Counted from the first letter of the stretch, positions 11,368 through 22,080 are shown. The stretch: DNA of 64,000 nucleotides from Ophiura sarsii (GCA_035610835.1 CM069455.1:19357874-19421873); one strand, 5' to 3'. Notes: a model not told the origin generated them from the letters alone. Program-made: numbers and translations.

Positions 11368-11700
11368 CTGCCTTTTGGCTATACACAAGATCCCCCGGCA
11401 TGTGACGTGATCGATGGGTGTCTGGTCTGCCAATTCTTGGGTGGAGCTACGAGCCGCAAGTGCGACTTTTGAAAGTTGTTGTGTTAACAATTTTGAACTT
11501 CAATTTGTTTTTAAAAACTAGTGCTATTTCATATTTTGTAAAATCAAAAGTTCAAATTTCGAGATAAGTCACGATATAGTATTCTTAAAGCAGATTTTTG
11601 TTTGAAAATTAGCCCAATAGGGGCTGAAAGTCCAAAAGATGGCAAGACAGGTGCCAAGGCTGCCTTTTGGCTATGCAAGGTCCCGACATGTGGTCTAGGG
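11120..11700 (+). repeat. Degenerate tandem pair of about 290 bp
   Basis: Two diverged copies share the words GTGACTTTTGAATGTCGTTG / GCGACTTTTGAAAGTTGTTG, GAACTTCAATTTGTT, TTTTGTAAAATCAAAAGTTC and CTGCCTTTTGGCTAT. The first copy overlaps the end of the 2.9-kb duplication and is therefore also present near 8213-8457. It is not coding in any shared frame. Confidence 0.6.
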
Positions 11701-11717
11701 TGTCCATAGAGCAAGTA

Positions 11718-12370
11718 CAGGGTGTCGAAAAAGTTTCGAAACCTTTTCAAAACTTTATATCACCGGTTAAATAATTCGCACTATAGAAATTAAAAAAAAC
11801 CATATTAGGATAGAGAAGACTTGTATAATTCTTTTGGTGCCAAACTTACAATAACAGCTATCTGTTTTGCAAAAATACAGACGATAGTGACCCAAACTGT
11901 AAAACTGCACTTTCGTATGAAAGCGTAGTATAACGAACTGAATGAAGTCAAAGATGCGACAAAGGGAAAGAGCTAGGGAAGAGAAAAAAAGGTTTTCTAC
12001 AATGATTATTTTTAGTTTCAGATTGATAAAATCATTATTATGAACATTAATGTTGTGCAATACATTTAATGAGTGAAAATATGTTTGAAAAATTCAACAT
12101 GAATGGAATGTGAGTAACACTCTGCATGTGATTATAATTGAATTTCACAGTGCGTCCAGCAAATTGAACAATTTTATGGTATTGTTAGTTATGTGTCCAC
12201 ACCTTTCAGCGTGTGTTTTATATTGAGGGGCCTCGCAAAGGGCTCATGTTTGGTACCAAAATGATTCTACAAGTTCTCTCTTCCCAAATATATTTTCAGT
12301 TTAGTACTGCTACTTATTTTATGAGAGATAAACATCTTTAAAATGGTTTCGAAACATTTGGGACACCCTG
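11718..12370. mobile_element. Tc1/mariner-like non-autonomous element, TA target
   Basis: The left end is CAGGGTGTCGAAAAAGTTTC (then GAAACC). The right end is GGTTTCGAAACATTTGGGAC followed by ACCCTG. Both are flanked by TA at 11716-11717 and 12371-12372. CAGGGTGTCC-type termini with a TA target are typical of ITm (Tc1/mariner) elements. The 653-bp body has no transposase. A 97-codon minus-strand frame inside lacks recognisable motifs. Confidence 0.65.
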
Positions 12371-12414
12371 TACTAGCTTCATGGTCTGTCAACCTGTCAA
12401 CAAATATATCGCAA

Positions 12415-12634
12415 AATATACAGTAAGAGTTTTTTTTTCAGAAACCTTCCCCAACTTTCAAAGTCAATCTCAATAATTACTGAACAAATACTTAGCATAT
12501 TTGTACTCTTTTTATAGCATTTCTCATGGTGATTCCGAAATGAAGTTGAAATTCAATAATCTTGACATTTTTGAAACATTTTGTGACATTTTGGAACTGT
12601 GAGTCGTCTGCAGACGATTGCCGGGTGGAAAGTG
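12415..12634 (-). mobile_element. Family P MITE, one end truncated
   Basis: The right end, GCAGACGATTGCCGGGTGGAAAGTG (split here as GCAGACGATTGCC / GGGTGGAAAGTG), abuts TTAA at 12635-12638. Internal words TTTCAGAAACCTTCCCCAAC and ATTTTTGAAACATTTTGTGA match the other copies. The terminal CACTTTCC of the left end is missing, so this copy is broken. Confidence 0.6.
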
Positions 12635-12688
12635 TTAAATGAACCGAAACTCTCTGTGCAATTAAATACTACAATTATAATAATGTCT

Positions 12689-12966
12689 GACAGGTAATAT
12701 GCATACGTTCAAACGCCCGAGGGTTCAGATGTTTGCTTTCAATATTGTGAATATTCTTAATGTAAGATTTGCATAGTATCATGTAAACCTTTCCTTCGAT
12801 TATGAGCAAGTTTCATGAACAATTAAAACGTGCATTACAGGTGGTGAATACATACATTCCAGAGCTCCGGGGTTCAGGTGTTTCGTTCCGATATTGATAA
12901 ATTTCCCCAACGTACATTCTCAATTGTAATCATGAAAACCTGCCATTCGATTATTAACAAATTTAA
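12689..12966 (+). repeat. Degenerate ~150-bp tandem pair
   Basis: Copy 1 (about 12689-12811) and copy 2 (about 12838-12966) share an ordered series of words: ACAGGT, GAGGGTTCAGATGTTT / CGGGGTTCAGGTGTTT, CAATATTG / CGATATTG, ATCATG.AAACC, and TTCGATTAT. Divergence is high. No function is suggested. Confidence 0.5.
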
Positions 12967-14484
12967 TAATACTAATTATAAATGTCACCCGTAATTTTGA
13001 TAGAGCAATAATATAATGATGTGTAGAAATAAATCGAGACCGACGATGTATATGAATGATAGATTTTACCCTGAATGTTTATATATCAATAGACTTTTGA
13101 CCTTGCATCTGTGTCATATCTATAACGTACTTCGTGTCATCTTACAGCCCAAATAGTTCTGTTGTTTTCCTGTAAATTTGGAAAGAGTTATATCCATGCC
13201 AGGTTTGTCAAATAAGATTTTGTGTTTATCGCTTTTGCAAGTGTCACTTTAAAGCACAGATTTTCCTAAGTTGTGAAAACCCTGCATCCTTATTGGGCCT
13301 ACTTGCGTCGATGGCAAAACAAGCTTTTTATCTTTACATGATTTAATCCTTACGATACGGTTATGCAATTACAGGCATGCGATCTCAAGTAGAGCGTATT
13401 AAATGTATTGTGTACTAAAATGCATACCTCCTTAACATTAGATTGTAAGGCAATGTGAGCCTCCCGCAAATGTCTAAGTATTCCCCAGTCGTTAAAGTGA
13501 ACATGATTGAAAGTAGATCATGATATGCCAATGAAGAGCAAGGTTTACGGTGTCTTACGGAACGGAATCAGCCTAATGCCCAAGTATTATAGCGATGAAA
13601 CACAGGCCATCAAATATGCGGTATGCTTGATCCTCACATCATGAATCAGTACCGAACTTTTGAATCCTTAGGTATCACTCGACACTTGTTCTGCTGTCGA
13701 TTGTGGTGTTAAAGCAACACTCAGTTCTTGTGTCATACGGAGTTATGGTGGCATCATTCAGGTATCACAAGGTACCGCAATAGCTTGCAATTAAGTCGGA
13801 TACTTTAACAACAGCAAGAGCTTCGTAAGAATGCAGAGAGCATAGAGTCCGATTCCGCCATAACGTATATTAATACACTTGTTAATACACGTACCCGATT
13901 TACAATCACGCGTGATCAAATTTTCATACACGTACTCGATTTTCAAACCACGGGATTGAGTTTCGAGTACATGGGATAGAGAATCGATGTCGTGGGACAC
14001 TATTTTCCAATTTCGTGGTACAGACATTTCGATCCCGCGTAATACATCACTATGATAGTAAACAACCTCGTTCAAGAAGATATAAACGTTATAGTTAGGC
14101 CAAATGATAAATTAAACATAATTTGCTCTGGGTATGTCTAGCAGAAGAGATAATTGCGCCTTCCGCAAGGTAGGGTTTGTTTGGGTTCTCGGAAATCACG
14201 CATCAAAACAAACAATATCCGACTCCGGGCTGAACTATAAAGTATACGATGTGTATACATTCGCAGTGAATGTAGAGTACATCACACGTGGTCAGGATAT
14301 AGCACAAACACATTCGCAGGAAAAATAACTAAATAAAGTTGGCATAATTGGGACCTAAATATTCATAACACTATTATAGTTGTGACATTTCATGTTCGAA
14401 GACAAAGACACTTTTCGAATGCGTGTATTCATCCCGCGAAATAATTTCTCTAACCCACGCAATAGCGGAATCGGCAAGCCATAA
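12967..14484. other. Long stretch without recognised gene
   Basis: Nothing is securely identified. Near 13849 the word CCGATTCCGCCAT and near 14464 its inverted partner ATAGCGGAATCGG could be termini of a 0.63-kb element, but the match is too short to call. Related words ACACGTACCCGATTT and ACACGTACTCGATTT repeat near 13888 and 13931. Short frames at 13791-14075 (minus) and 14134-14328 (plus) have no recognisable domain. Confidence 0.35.
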
Positions 14485-14602
14485 CCCAGCCAACATCGAT
14501 CGTGGGCCCATAGTGGGCCCTCATGGAACCCTCAATATTGTGGCCACTTTATTAAGAGTCCCATGAGGGCCCACTGTGGGCCTACGATCAATGTTGGCTG
14601 GG
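14485..14602. mobile_element. 118-bp palindromic MITE
   Basis: The termini CCCAGCCAACATCGATCGTG and its inverted partner ending GATCAATGTTGGCTGGG enclose GGGCCC-rich arms (ATAGTGGGCCCTCATG / CATGAGGGCCCACTGTG). Nearly the whole element can fold into one hairpin around TCAATATTG. No clear target duplication was found. It is non-coding. Confidence 0.7.
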
Positions 14603-14641
14603 AAGAGCAATGTCAAAACACGTATAAGGGGCTATTCCTAT

Positions 14642-14852
14642 CTTCCTATCCATATTAAAACTGCAAAAACTGTTACAATCTTCAAAAAACTGTTGAAAAC
14701 ACATCTGATGTCTGAGACATTTTGTAATAATTAAGTAGTTTTATTGTTGTTTATCGTTTTCTATTATATTGTATTTTATGTTTGTGCCTTGAGCGCTCTT
14801 ATTTAGAGTGGATATGTGCCTTGTCACTATTATTATTATTATTATTATTATT
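14642..14852 (+). pseudogene. CR1/L2-type LINE 3' end with terminal (ATT)n
   Basis: Codons 14642-14734 encode LPIHIKTAKTVTIFKKLLKT followed by HLMSETFCNN and a stop. This is the usual C-terminal end (LPxxI...FKKxLKTHL) of CR1/L2 reverse transcriptases. The 3' UTR contains GCCTTGAGCGCTC and ends in about ten ATT units (14827-14853), a typical short-repeat tail. All upstream parts of the LINE are absent, so it is 5'-truncated and inactive, although this last exon piece itself is undisrupted. Confidence 0.75.
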
Positions 14853-14857
14853 ATTCC

Positions 14858-15020
14858 ATTTGCAATCCATACACCCCTACGGAAGACAATACCCTAATCT
14901 TCCCCACAGTGAGTGTGAACTTCAACTAGGATTGCCTGCATGGGTTTCTCCATTTGAAATCTACACTCCCTGTGTGAAAGATTAAGGACATGTCTTCCAT
15001 GGGGTGTATGGATTTCAATT
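14858..15020. mobile_element. 163-bp palindromic MITE (CCATACACCCC family)
   Basis: The arms ATTTGCAATCCATACACCCC and GGGGTGTATGGATTTCAATT are inverted. Further paired segments follow inside (GGAAGACAATACCCTAATCTT with AGATTAAGGACATGTCTTCC shifted by small gaps). Almost the entire element is palindromic. It sits directly after the LINE (ATT)n tail. It is non-coding. Confidence 0.65.
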
Positions 15021-15373
15021 AAAATAGTCTGAGTATATCGATGCCACCTGAAAACGTGTTTCGTTCACTAAATACACTAAGCATGCTAAAGGGTTCCATC
15101 CATGTTAATGATTTTAATATGGTTATTGCAAATATTGCATTTTAAAATTCTATTGAGCGAAATGTGTGTACACTTGTAATCTCAAATTAACTGAGAGGAA
15201 AAGCATTTTATGAATTCCACCTTACGGGTCATATGCCACGATGCTCCTATTTCCATTAACTTCAAATCACGGCGAAAATGTCGTTGTTATTTAATGCGCG
15301 TAAAACAATCGACGACAAATTCTGTTGATTAGATGTGTCCGTGTTTCACCGGTAAAATGTCAAGTTAAAACAC

Positions 15374-15608
15374 AGTATAGTTTGATCAGCTCCCAAGTGG
15401 CGAGAAATAGTCGGTTTTTGTCTCTTCGCGCGCAAAAGTAATCCAAGTGTGCTCGTGAGATTATGGCCACACGCACACGTTTTTGTCGGACGAATGCGTC
15501 ACGCATATGATGCGCAGTGCGTTTGTTGTTTTCAAGTGCGCTCGCGTCTTTCTGTATTCATTCGCTGCTGTAATAAGGCTTCGCCAATTTGAAACTGATC
15601 CAACTATA
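15374..15608. mobile_element. ACTATAGT-family MITE, complete
   Basis: The left terminus AGTATAGTTTGATCAGCTCC and the right terminus TTGAAACTGATCCAACTATA are inverted; both continue into the shared word GGCGA. The body is CpG-dense (TCTTCGCGCGCAAAAGTAAT, ACGCACACG, GCGCTCGCGTC) and is related to copies at 1, 16556 and 55661. It is non-autonomous. A TA-type target is possible because the terminus itself is palindromic, which hides the exact target duplication. Confidence 0.65.
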
Positions 15609-15996
15609 TCATTATTGAATATATTGTCTAACGTGACTATGTCGAGTTGGGTTAATCCACCCACGCTTTTTGCTGAATTTTAACCTATCTACAAATACAC
15701 GACAGTTTGTTGAATATCTGCTAAATATATGCCAAGTTTGAATATTTCATCCTAATTGTAAAAAAACAAAATCCTGATATCATGATTTAATCAGGGGTTA
15801 TAATTTAATGAAGATACCAAATTCATAGTCACGACTGATTTAATTAAACTGTGTGAGGAAATTGACAGCATACACCACACAGATTCGGGTAAGTCGAGGG
15901 TTTAGTCCCATAAGGCGGCGCTCTTGTCATGTTTGATCGAGTTTACAACACATACACAACGAAAATGTATGTTGCACATGGCAGATTATAATTTAA

Positions 15997-16245
15997 CACT
16001 TTACTCGCGGCAGGCGTCTGCAGACGACAGTACCAAAATATCACAAGCTGTTCGAATATGTAAATCGTATTGAATTACATCACCATATTATTTGGAAACA
16101 CTATGAGAAATGCATTGAAATAGGTACAAAAATGCCTAGTATTTGTTCAGTAATTCATGAGGTACACTTCAAAAATTGGGAAAAGTTTCTGAACAATCTG
16201 TTTTGTATAATATATATAGTTAAACTAATACCCGCGTGGAAAGTG
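15997..16245 (+). mobile_element. Family P piggyBac-like MITE, both TTAA intact
   Basis: Starts CACTTTACTCGCGGCAGG after TTAA (15993-15996) and ends CCCGCGTGGAAAGTG before TTAA (16246-16249). The subterminal word CGTCTGCAGACG is a perfect 12-bp palindrome shared by all family P copies. The 249-bp body is non-coding. Of the copies in this window it has the best-preserved ends. Confidence 0.7.
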
Positions 16246-16555
16246 TTAACTTTAGACGCTAGTCCAGACAGTCACAGGTAGCTGCCCTCGCTTGCAATAA
16301 GTGTATCTCTCGCTTGCTCAGCACATTTTTTCATCTGGCAGCTATTTGGACATATGGCCTATTGGCACTCGCAACTAGTGTAACGAACGATATAACAGAT
16401 TCAGATTCATATTCATGTAAATATAATCGATTCTTATGCACAGACTGTCAGACATCGTCGTAGGCAAATAACACTCTGACAGTTCTTGCGTCTATGAATA
16501 TCAAATTAAACGATGAACCGCATTAAGGCTATCCGAAGTAGTTCTTCCCAACTGT

Positions 16556-16782
16556 ACTATAGTCAGTTTCAAATTGTCAATACATATGTGGGTTTCATCT
16601 TCGCGTGCAAATGTAATCCCAGCATACGTGTGCGGCTCTAGTCATACGCAAGCGATTTGGCCTCACGCAGGCGTTACACGTAATGCACGGTGTGCTTGTT
16701 GCATTTTTGCGTGACAACCACGCCCTTTTGCATTCATTTTCCGCTGTACGGAGGCTCTCGCCAATTTGGATCGAATCATACT
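16556..16782. mobile_element. ACTATAGT-family MITE, complete but diverged
   Basis: ACTATAGTCAGTTTCAAATT on the left and CTCGCCAATTTGGATCGAAT (then CATACT) on the right are inverted. The interior shares TCTTCGCGTGCAAATGTAAT, CATACGCAAGCG and CGCTGTACGGAGGCTCTCGCC with the 15374 copy. No frame is present. Confidence 0.6.
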
Positions 16783-17064
16783 TTACATGTAGCTTTGATT
16801 GCCGTCTTACCATCCCACTTCTATGACAGCATTGACATTGGAATGGTAAGAAACTAAATGTAAGGCGTACTTAAAGACATACCTGACTAGCTTCACTAAT
16901 CATCTTTTCCGCAATGAAACTTGAAAATGGTTGTAAGCGTATAAGCTTTAGTTACTCTCATTATTTTGTTATTATTTCCATGAGGTGTATAAGGAGCGAA
17001 TAAACGATGACTGTCCCCTCTCTAAAGTGTCGCGGGCTTTACGCACAATGCGGGCATCCCTTAA

Positions 17065-17577
17065 CCCTTTGAACCCTGAATTATTGATGGGGAACGGCCC
17101 TCTCACCCCGAGTTATTTTGAAGAATAATGGATAATTCTATATTTAGTGATTCCCTATCTTACACCCTCTGATTGATCGTTATAATGTGATATACTGCCC
17201 TCTATCATCGTATACGATGATATTCGTAATAAAACATCCGTTTTTGGCCGCTTTATTCTGTTTTTAAAGCCAAAATCGCTATTCATAATCGTACTACAAT
17301 GCATTACCGTCTACCTGAGAATTATCTGCGCAAGCATATTCATCCCATTTCGTGCTATTTTTGACAGTTTTCATCAGCAAATGACATCAAAACACAACAC
17401 AAACCCTGCGGAAACAAGGTATCTAACATTGGGTAAACATCAGGTGATTTGAAAGTCACATGACAACTCAAAATCACATGATCAATGTGTCACCTGTCCA
17501 GAGGCCGTAATTACGGCCTTTCGGGTTATAGCGCTTTCTCTGTGCGGCCGTAATTACGGCCTTTCGGGTTCAAAGGG
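17065..17577. mobile_element. piggyBac-like MITE, second family, with twin palindromes
   Basis: CCCTTTGAACCCTGAA follows TTAA (17061-17064), and its inverted partner TTCGGGTTCAAAGGG precedes TTAA (17578-17581). Terminal CCC and a TTAA target are the piggyBac signature. Two perfect 16-bp palindromes, GGCCGTAATTACGGCC, lie at 17503-17518 and 17546-17561 near the right end, each followed by TTTCGGGTT. A subterminal repeat of this kind could be a transposase-binding site. The body has no transposase. Confidence 0.75.
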
Positions 17578-17964
17578 TTAATAGTGTACCTCATTAAGGA
17601 TTATTGTTACTATGACATACATGTATACATATCCCCGACTTACATACATGACTTACATCCATGATGGGTTTCCCAGCACCACATGTATCCAGCACCAAGA
17701 AAACAGTGAAATTTCTAGGTCCCCATGCAAAACATTTAGGCTGATTTCCCTTGTCATATTGCTAATGACGATATATTTGGCTTTATAAAAAAGAAGAAGC
17801 AGGAGCAGGTTCTTAGAGTGCATACACTACTTATGCTTTTAGGCAGGTTCCCAGGGTGAATTATTTCTAGAGATATAAGACATTTATATCCCGTTCTTTA
17901 ACTCAATGTAAACTCCCAAAGTGTCTTTAGAAGAAAGAAAGTTTTTTTCTTGAAATATATTGAT

Positions 17965-19242
17965 ACACTTAGTCCCTCGAGATGGAAACAATTTCGCTTC
18001 GCTTTAATGAGATGAGACGCATTTTAATGTGAGGAAAAGCTACGCGAATGTATGACATTTTAAATTTGGAAATAATATTAGTATTGGAGCAATGTTTTGT
18101 TGTATTTGCTTTCTTTACAGAAATATCTTGTGATGGGATCATACCCGGGGGGGGGGGGGGGGGGGGTACTCACCCAAGACGGTATACGGGGGTGTGCCGC
18201 TCTAATGGGTAGCTTTTTGGGCACAAAATCCCTAAACATGGGGTATGATTTTGTGCTGGAAATCCCTAATAATGGGGTCACTTTTTACAAATGGGTCTAT
18301 TTTCGCGAAATTTTCGTCTATTTTTGCGAAAAATTGCGAAAAATTGGTATAAAATGAAGCAAAACCCCTAAAAATGGGTACCGATTTTTCCAAAATCACC
18401 CTAAAAATGGGTATGGGTTTTGTATCTCCAGTGGCACACCCCCGACCAAACCAAATCCGAGTACCCCCCACCCCGGATCATCATTACATGCTCTCTCTTC
18501 GAGGTAGTAGGAGCCTCCAGAGCTCTAAATTTGGCTTTAAAATGGTTTGACCCATGATCTCCGAACACTCTTAAATGTGTATTTATATAATAGGTGCATT
18601 TATCATCTACAAGAATAAAGAGTCCTGCTCTTAAGATTCTCTTTCAAAATTATGTTAATGGCAATGACCGTATTTCCTTCACATGTATAAAATTCAAATA
18701 AAACAACCCGTGTTAATGGTAGGTAGGTATAACATATATTACCACATATGATATTAATGGGCCAAAACAACTGCTTTACAAGTTGTGATGGTAATTTGTT
18801 TCATAATGACAATGTTTAAGGTGTTTTATCAAAATTGAACAGCGGAGAATATCAGAAATTGGTCTAAAATGCTGAATTTTTCTAACCTTTTCCAATGTTC
18901 CATCAATTTTGTGACGGTTATCCGTGACATTACAATGGAAATAGCTATTATAATAATTCAAGTAGTTCTTTAAAACAAAAACAAAATATACATAATGATA
19001 AGTAATTCTGACATTTCCTTTGACTTTTATGGTCAAATACTACATAGTTTCTATAATGTCATTTATGTTATGTGAATACATAGGGAAATATGAACATCAG
19101 GACTCATTATTCTTGTAGATAGGATTTGTAGCTGTCATAAGAATGTAATTTTTAGAGTATGTTCGGAGTTCATGGGTCAACTCCAACATTTGAGGTCTGG
19201 AGCTTCTACTAAGGGGTGTTAAGCCCTCGAGGGACTAAGTGT
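17965..19242. mobile_element. 1.28-kb inverted-repeat element with nested insertions
   Basis: The termini ACACTTAGTCCCTCGAG (17965-17981) and CTCGAGGGACTAAGTGT (19226-19242) are perfectly inverted over 17 bp. The arms continue inside as paired segments: GACCCATGATCTCCGAACA near 18548 with TGTTCGGAGTTCATGGGTC near 19159, and TCTACAAGAATAAAGAGTCC near 18607 with the inverse of GGACTCATTATTCTTGTAGA near 19099. The left arm is displaced by about 0.5 kb of inserted sequence (17982-18496), including the G-run element at 18143-18475. No transposase is seen. Confidence 0.65.
18143..18475. mobile_element. G-run element nested in the 1.28-kb element
   Basis: It starts ACCC then a 20-base G run (18147-18166) and TACTC. 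It ends GAGTACCCCCCACCCCG. The inner inverted pair CGGGGGTGTGCCGCT / AGTGGCACACCCCCG supports terminal inverted repeats. A direct repeat GATCAT lies at 18137-18142 and 18476-18481. The inside is built of variants of CCCTAAAAATGGG. It is non-coding. Confidence 0.6.
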
Positions 19243-19369
19243 GTATGTAAATGTCAAGACAAACGTGACCCTCTCACACTTACCTTGTGTTGAATAAAGT
19301 AATAAACTCATTGAATGTGTATGCAACATTTTTGTTGCAGCCAAACACGAATTTTTGAAAGCGTCAAAA

Positions 19370-20145
19370 GATAGTTGTTCACTCTCAGCCGAATGCTAGC
19401 CTACCTATCTCTCATCGTATTATCATATGATGAGTGTTCACGTTCAGCCGAATGCTAGCCTACCTATCTCTCATCGTATTATCATATGATGAGTGTTCAC
19501 GTTCAGCCGAATGCTAGCCTACCTATCTCTCATCGTATTATCATATGATGAGTGTTCACGTTCAGCCGAATGCTAGCCTACCTATCTCTCATCGTATTAT
19601 CATATGATAGTTGTTCACTCTCAGCCGAATGCTAGCCTACCTATCTCTCATCGTATTATCATATGATAGTTGTTCACTCTCAGCCGAATGCTAGCCTACC
19701 TATCTCTCATCGTATTATCATATGATGAGTGTTCACGTTCAGCCGAATGCTAGCCTACCTATCTCTCATCGTATTATCATATGATAGTTGTTCACTCTCA
19801 GCCGAATGCTAGCCTACCTATCTCTCATCGTATTATCATATGATAGTTGTTCACTCTCAGCCGAATGCTAGCCTACCTATCTCTCATCGTATTATCATAT
19901 GATGAGTGTTCACGTTCAGCCGAATGCTAGCCTACCTATCTCTCATCGTATTATCATATGATGAGTGTTCACGTTCAGCCGAATGCTAGCCTACCTATCT
20001 CTCATCGTATTATCATATGATGAGTGTTCACGTTCAGCCGAATGCTAGCCTACCTATCTCTCATCGTATTATCATATGATGAGTGTTCACGTTCAGCCGA
20101 ATGCTAGCCTACCTATCTCTCGTCGTATTATCATATGATGAGTGA
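19370..20145 (+). repeat. 59-bp minisatellite, 13 units, two linker types
   Basis: Thirteen units of exactly 59 bp run from 19370 to 20136, with a partial unit after. The core, from CAGCCGAATGCTAGCC through ATCGTATTATCATATGAT, is constant except for one substitution in the last unit (CTCGTC for CTCATC). The linker takes only two forms, GATAGTTGTTCACTCT (type T) or GATGAGTGTTCACGTT (type G), which differ at five linked positions. The order is T G G G T T G T T G G G G. Type G restores CTCATC...GATGAG pairing around ATCATATGAT; type T breaks it. Confidence 0.95.
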
Positions 20146-20398
20146 TAAACTTGCCAACTTAATGGCGTTCCATTTGTGACCTACGGCAGTAAAGAATGCA
20201 TTAATGTTTTGCATGATTCATGAGACAACAAGACTTGATAGTCTGGCAATACGTCTTGTTAATGAAAATCACAATGCCACCACACTGCTACGTATAAACG
20301 CGTGCGGCATCTTGGCGGTATTTCCTCTTTATCTGTTAGGGTTAAGAAGCAATTTTTGGATTTTCTTTTCTTCAACATTTTTCTAAGTTTTGTTAATA

Positions 20399-20684
20399 TA
20401 ACCCTACCATATACCACAATATACTACGACTGGGCACGTTGGTACCACCCGGCATGGAAGTTTTTGGATGAAAAAATGGAACCAGTCCAAATAGTTTGCG
20501 CAATACACTGCGCAAACTAACCTTGACAGCCGTGATGTAGTGGTGAATTCTTCGCCTCTGGTGCGAGAGGTCCCTGGATCAAATCCCGGGGGATCTGGGG
20601 ATATTTGGTCGATTTTCCACGTTGAAGAAAACATTCTGAAAAAAGTGTGGGGGGGGGGGGGGGGGAGGGGTAGAGTTAGGGTTA
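20399..20684 (+). mobile_element. SINE-like element with tRNA head and telomere-like ends
   Basis: Bounded by TAACCCTAC (20399) and GTTAGGGTTA (20675-20684). Inside are a hairpin AGTTTGCGCA-ATACAC-TGCGCAAACT (20493-20518) and then a tRNA-like segment (about 20527-20590). The latter has GCCGTGATGTAGTGGTG (A-box-like), an anticodon-like stem CCTCT/AGAGG, and GGATCAAATCC (B box, one mismatch). A 17-base G run follows at 20649-20665. The element at 34025-34308 has the same order of parts, inverted. Retroposition via RNA polymerase III would be expected from the boxes, but the telomere-like ends are unusual. Confidence 0.55.
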
Positions 20685-20918
20685 AAGATGCTTACCCGCA
20701 ACCCTAACATTAGAAATACATACAGACACCACATCCGAAGGGGAGAGGGTAACGCACCATGTACCAACATGACGTAGAGGACCGCATAGGCGATTCCTCA
20801 CGGAACTTGACAAATATAAATAAATAACAGCGAGGCAGCACAACTACCGACAGTTCTACAACTCAAACAAACATAAAACGCCTCGATCCATCTCCCAACC
20901 TAAAAGGCAAGGACATGA

Positions 20919-20965
20919 GCCGATGCGGGACTCGAACGCTCTAACAATGAGCTAACCGGCTATGT
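20919..20965 (-). mobile_element. Short tRNA-like remnant lacking the anticodon arm
   Basis: On the minus strand, GCCGGTTAGCTCATTGTTAG (A-box-like) is joined almost directly to GCGTTCGAGTCCCGCATCGG, which holds the B-box-like GTTCGAGTCCC. The anticodon region expected between them is missing, so this is a deleted tRNA-derived remnant, not a tRNA gene. Confidence 0.45.
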
Positions 20966-21290
20966 ATAGCAGTTTAATTAGGAGAACAGGTCGGTTTGAA
21001 CAGCCCGATACCCTTGTTTCTAGACAGCTACATATAAGCACTTAAATAATTTAAGTTACAGACGTGGTGGTGTCGCCTTCTATTTCCTGTTTGATTTCTC
21101 AAATAGCTACGATGCTTGATTGGGAGCGTCGTTATCTATTAGTAAGCTTTTATTTCAGTGTAAGGGTCACGACTTGATTATTTGTATCGTCCACTGTGTG
21201 CTATCTGAACCAGTCAGGTATCTGGATGAATGGGTAACAGCTATCGAAAGGGAGTCTGTACAAACACATTGTCACTGCGTTATCACACAC

Positions 21291-21343
21291 TAAGGGAGCA
21301 CATCAAAACTCGACCGCCCGGCAACCGCCGGTTCCGTGCCGAT
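21291..21343 (+). mobile_element. Truncated end of the 24377 Harbinger-like element
   Basis: TAAGGGAGCACATCAAAACT followed by CGACCGCCCGGCAACCGCCG matches the terminus at 24377. The paralogous fragment at 57710-57745 lacks it, so about 45 bp of a single element end was inserted or retained here. Confidence 0.6.
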
Positions 21344-21699
21344 GATGTTCCATATAAACCCAATTTTAGTGCAACAATTTTGTTGGTAGTTATGGTCATT
21401 AAAACAATCATAACTTAAAAACTATCCACTCGATTTTTATCTCAGATTTTTCAAACCGATTATTAATTTTGGATTAGCCAACATCAAAGGACCTGATCAG
21501 GGACATTTGGTGTTAGGTGTATGAACGAGCAACCTTGCATCTAATGTAAAAGTCTGGATCAGATCTGGTGATACTTATTGCTAAAGTGTTAAATTGCATT
21601 AATCTATTACAGATAGGGTACATTTTGCTAGCAAAAGAAATAAGTTATAACTGGATACAATAAATAAACCTGTCCAAACATTTATTGTATAACAAAGTC

Positions 21700-22080
21700 A
21701 TTACTCTTTACATGACAAATTGGTTACCGGTAAACGAAGCGCACATATAAAACTCATTGTAATACCTGTTACTTTCTAATAGACCAATGAATTAAAGTAG
21801 CCGAATTGAATTACCGCGCATCAAAGGATGACCACGTAGACGTAGTGTAATGAACACCGCTTTACCGTAATTCATGGGCATATCGATTTGTGTCTCGCAG
21901 TTGGTATTTAAATCTCATTATATCGAGGGTTTTCAGTAACGTACGTTAAACGAAACGCGATAGCTGCCTTTGGGCAATCGTTGATACATTATAGAGCACA
22001 TAAGAGAAACTCAGCTAACAAGGGTTACCGGTTAAGTTATATCTGTCCGATTTGTGGTAGTTTCCGTTTGTTTGGGAAAG
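21700..22080 (+). promoter_or_regulatory. Conserved non-coding core of unit A (possible promoter)
   Basis: This block is markedly better conserved than its surroundings in three unit copies (B 32265-32640, C 41440-41790). The shared series is GACAAATTGGTTACCGGTAA, CCAAT, ATCAAAGGATGACC, CGTAGACGT, ATGAACACCGCTTTACCGTA, CATATCGATTTGTGTCTCGC and GTATTTAAATCTCATTAT. A CCAAT word followed about 130 bp later by a TATTTAAA word is compatible with a promoter. Conservation without a shared open frame (the minus-strand frame is closed in B) argues for regulatory DNA or an RNA. Confidence 0.35.

Noticed and set aside
19370..20145. CRISPR-like reading of the 59-bp repeat
   Set aside because: The whole unit is repeated including the linker, which has only two forms; this is a minisatellite.
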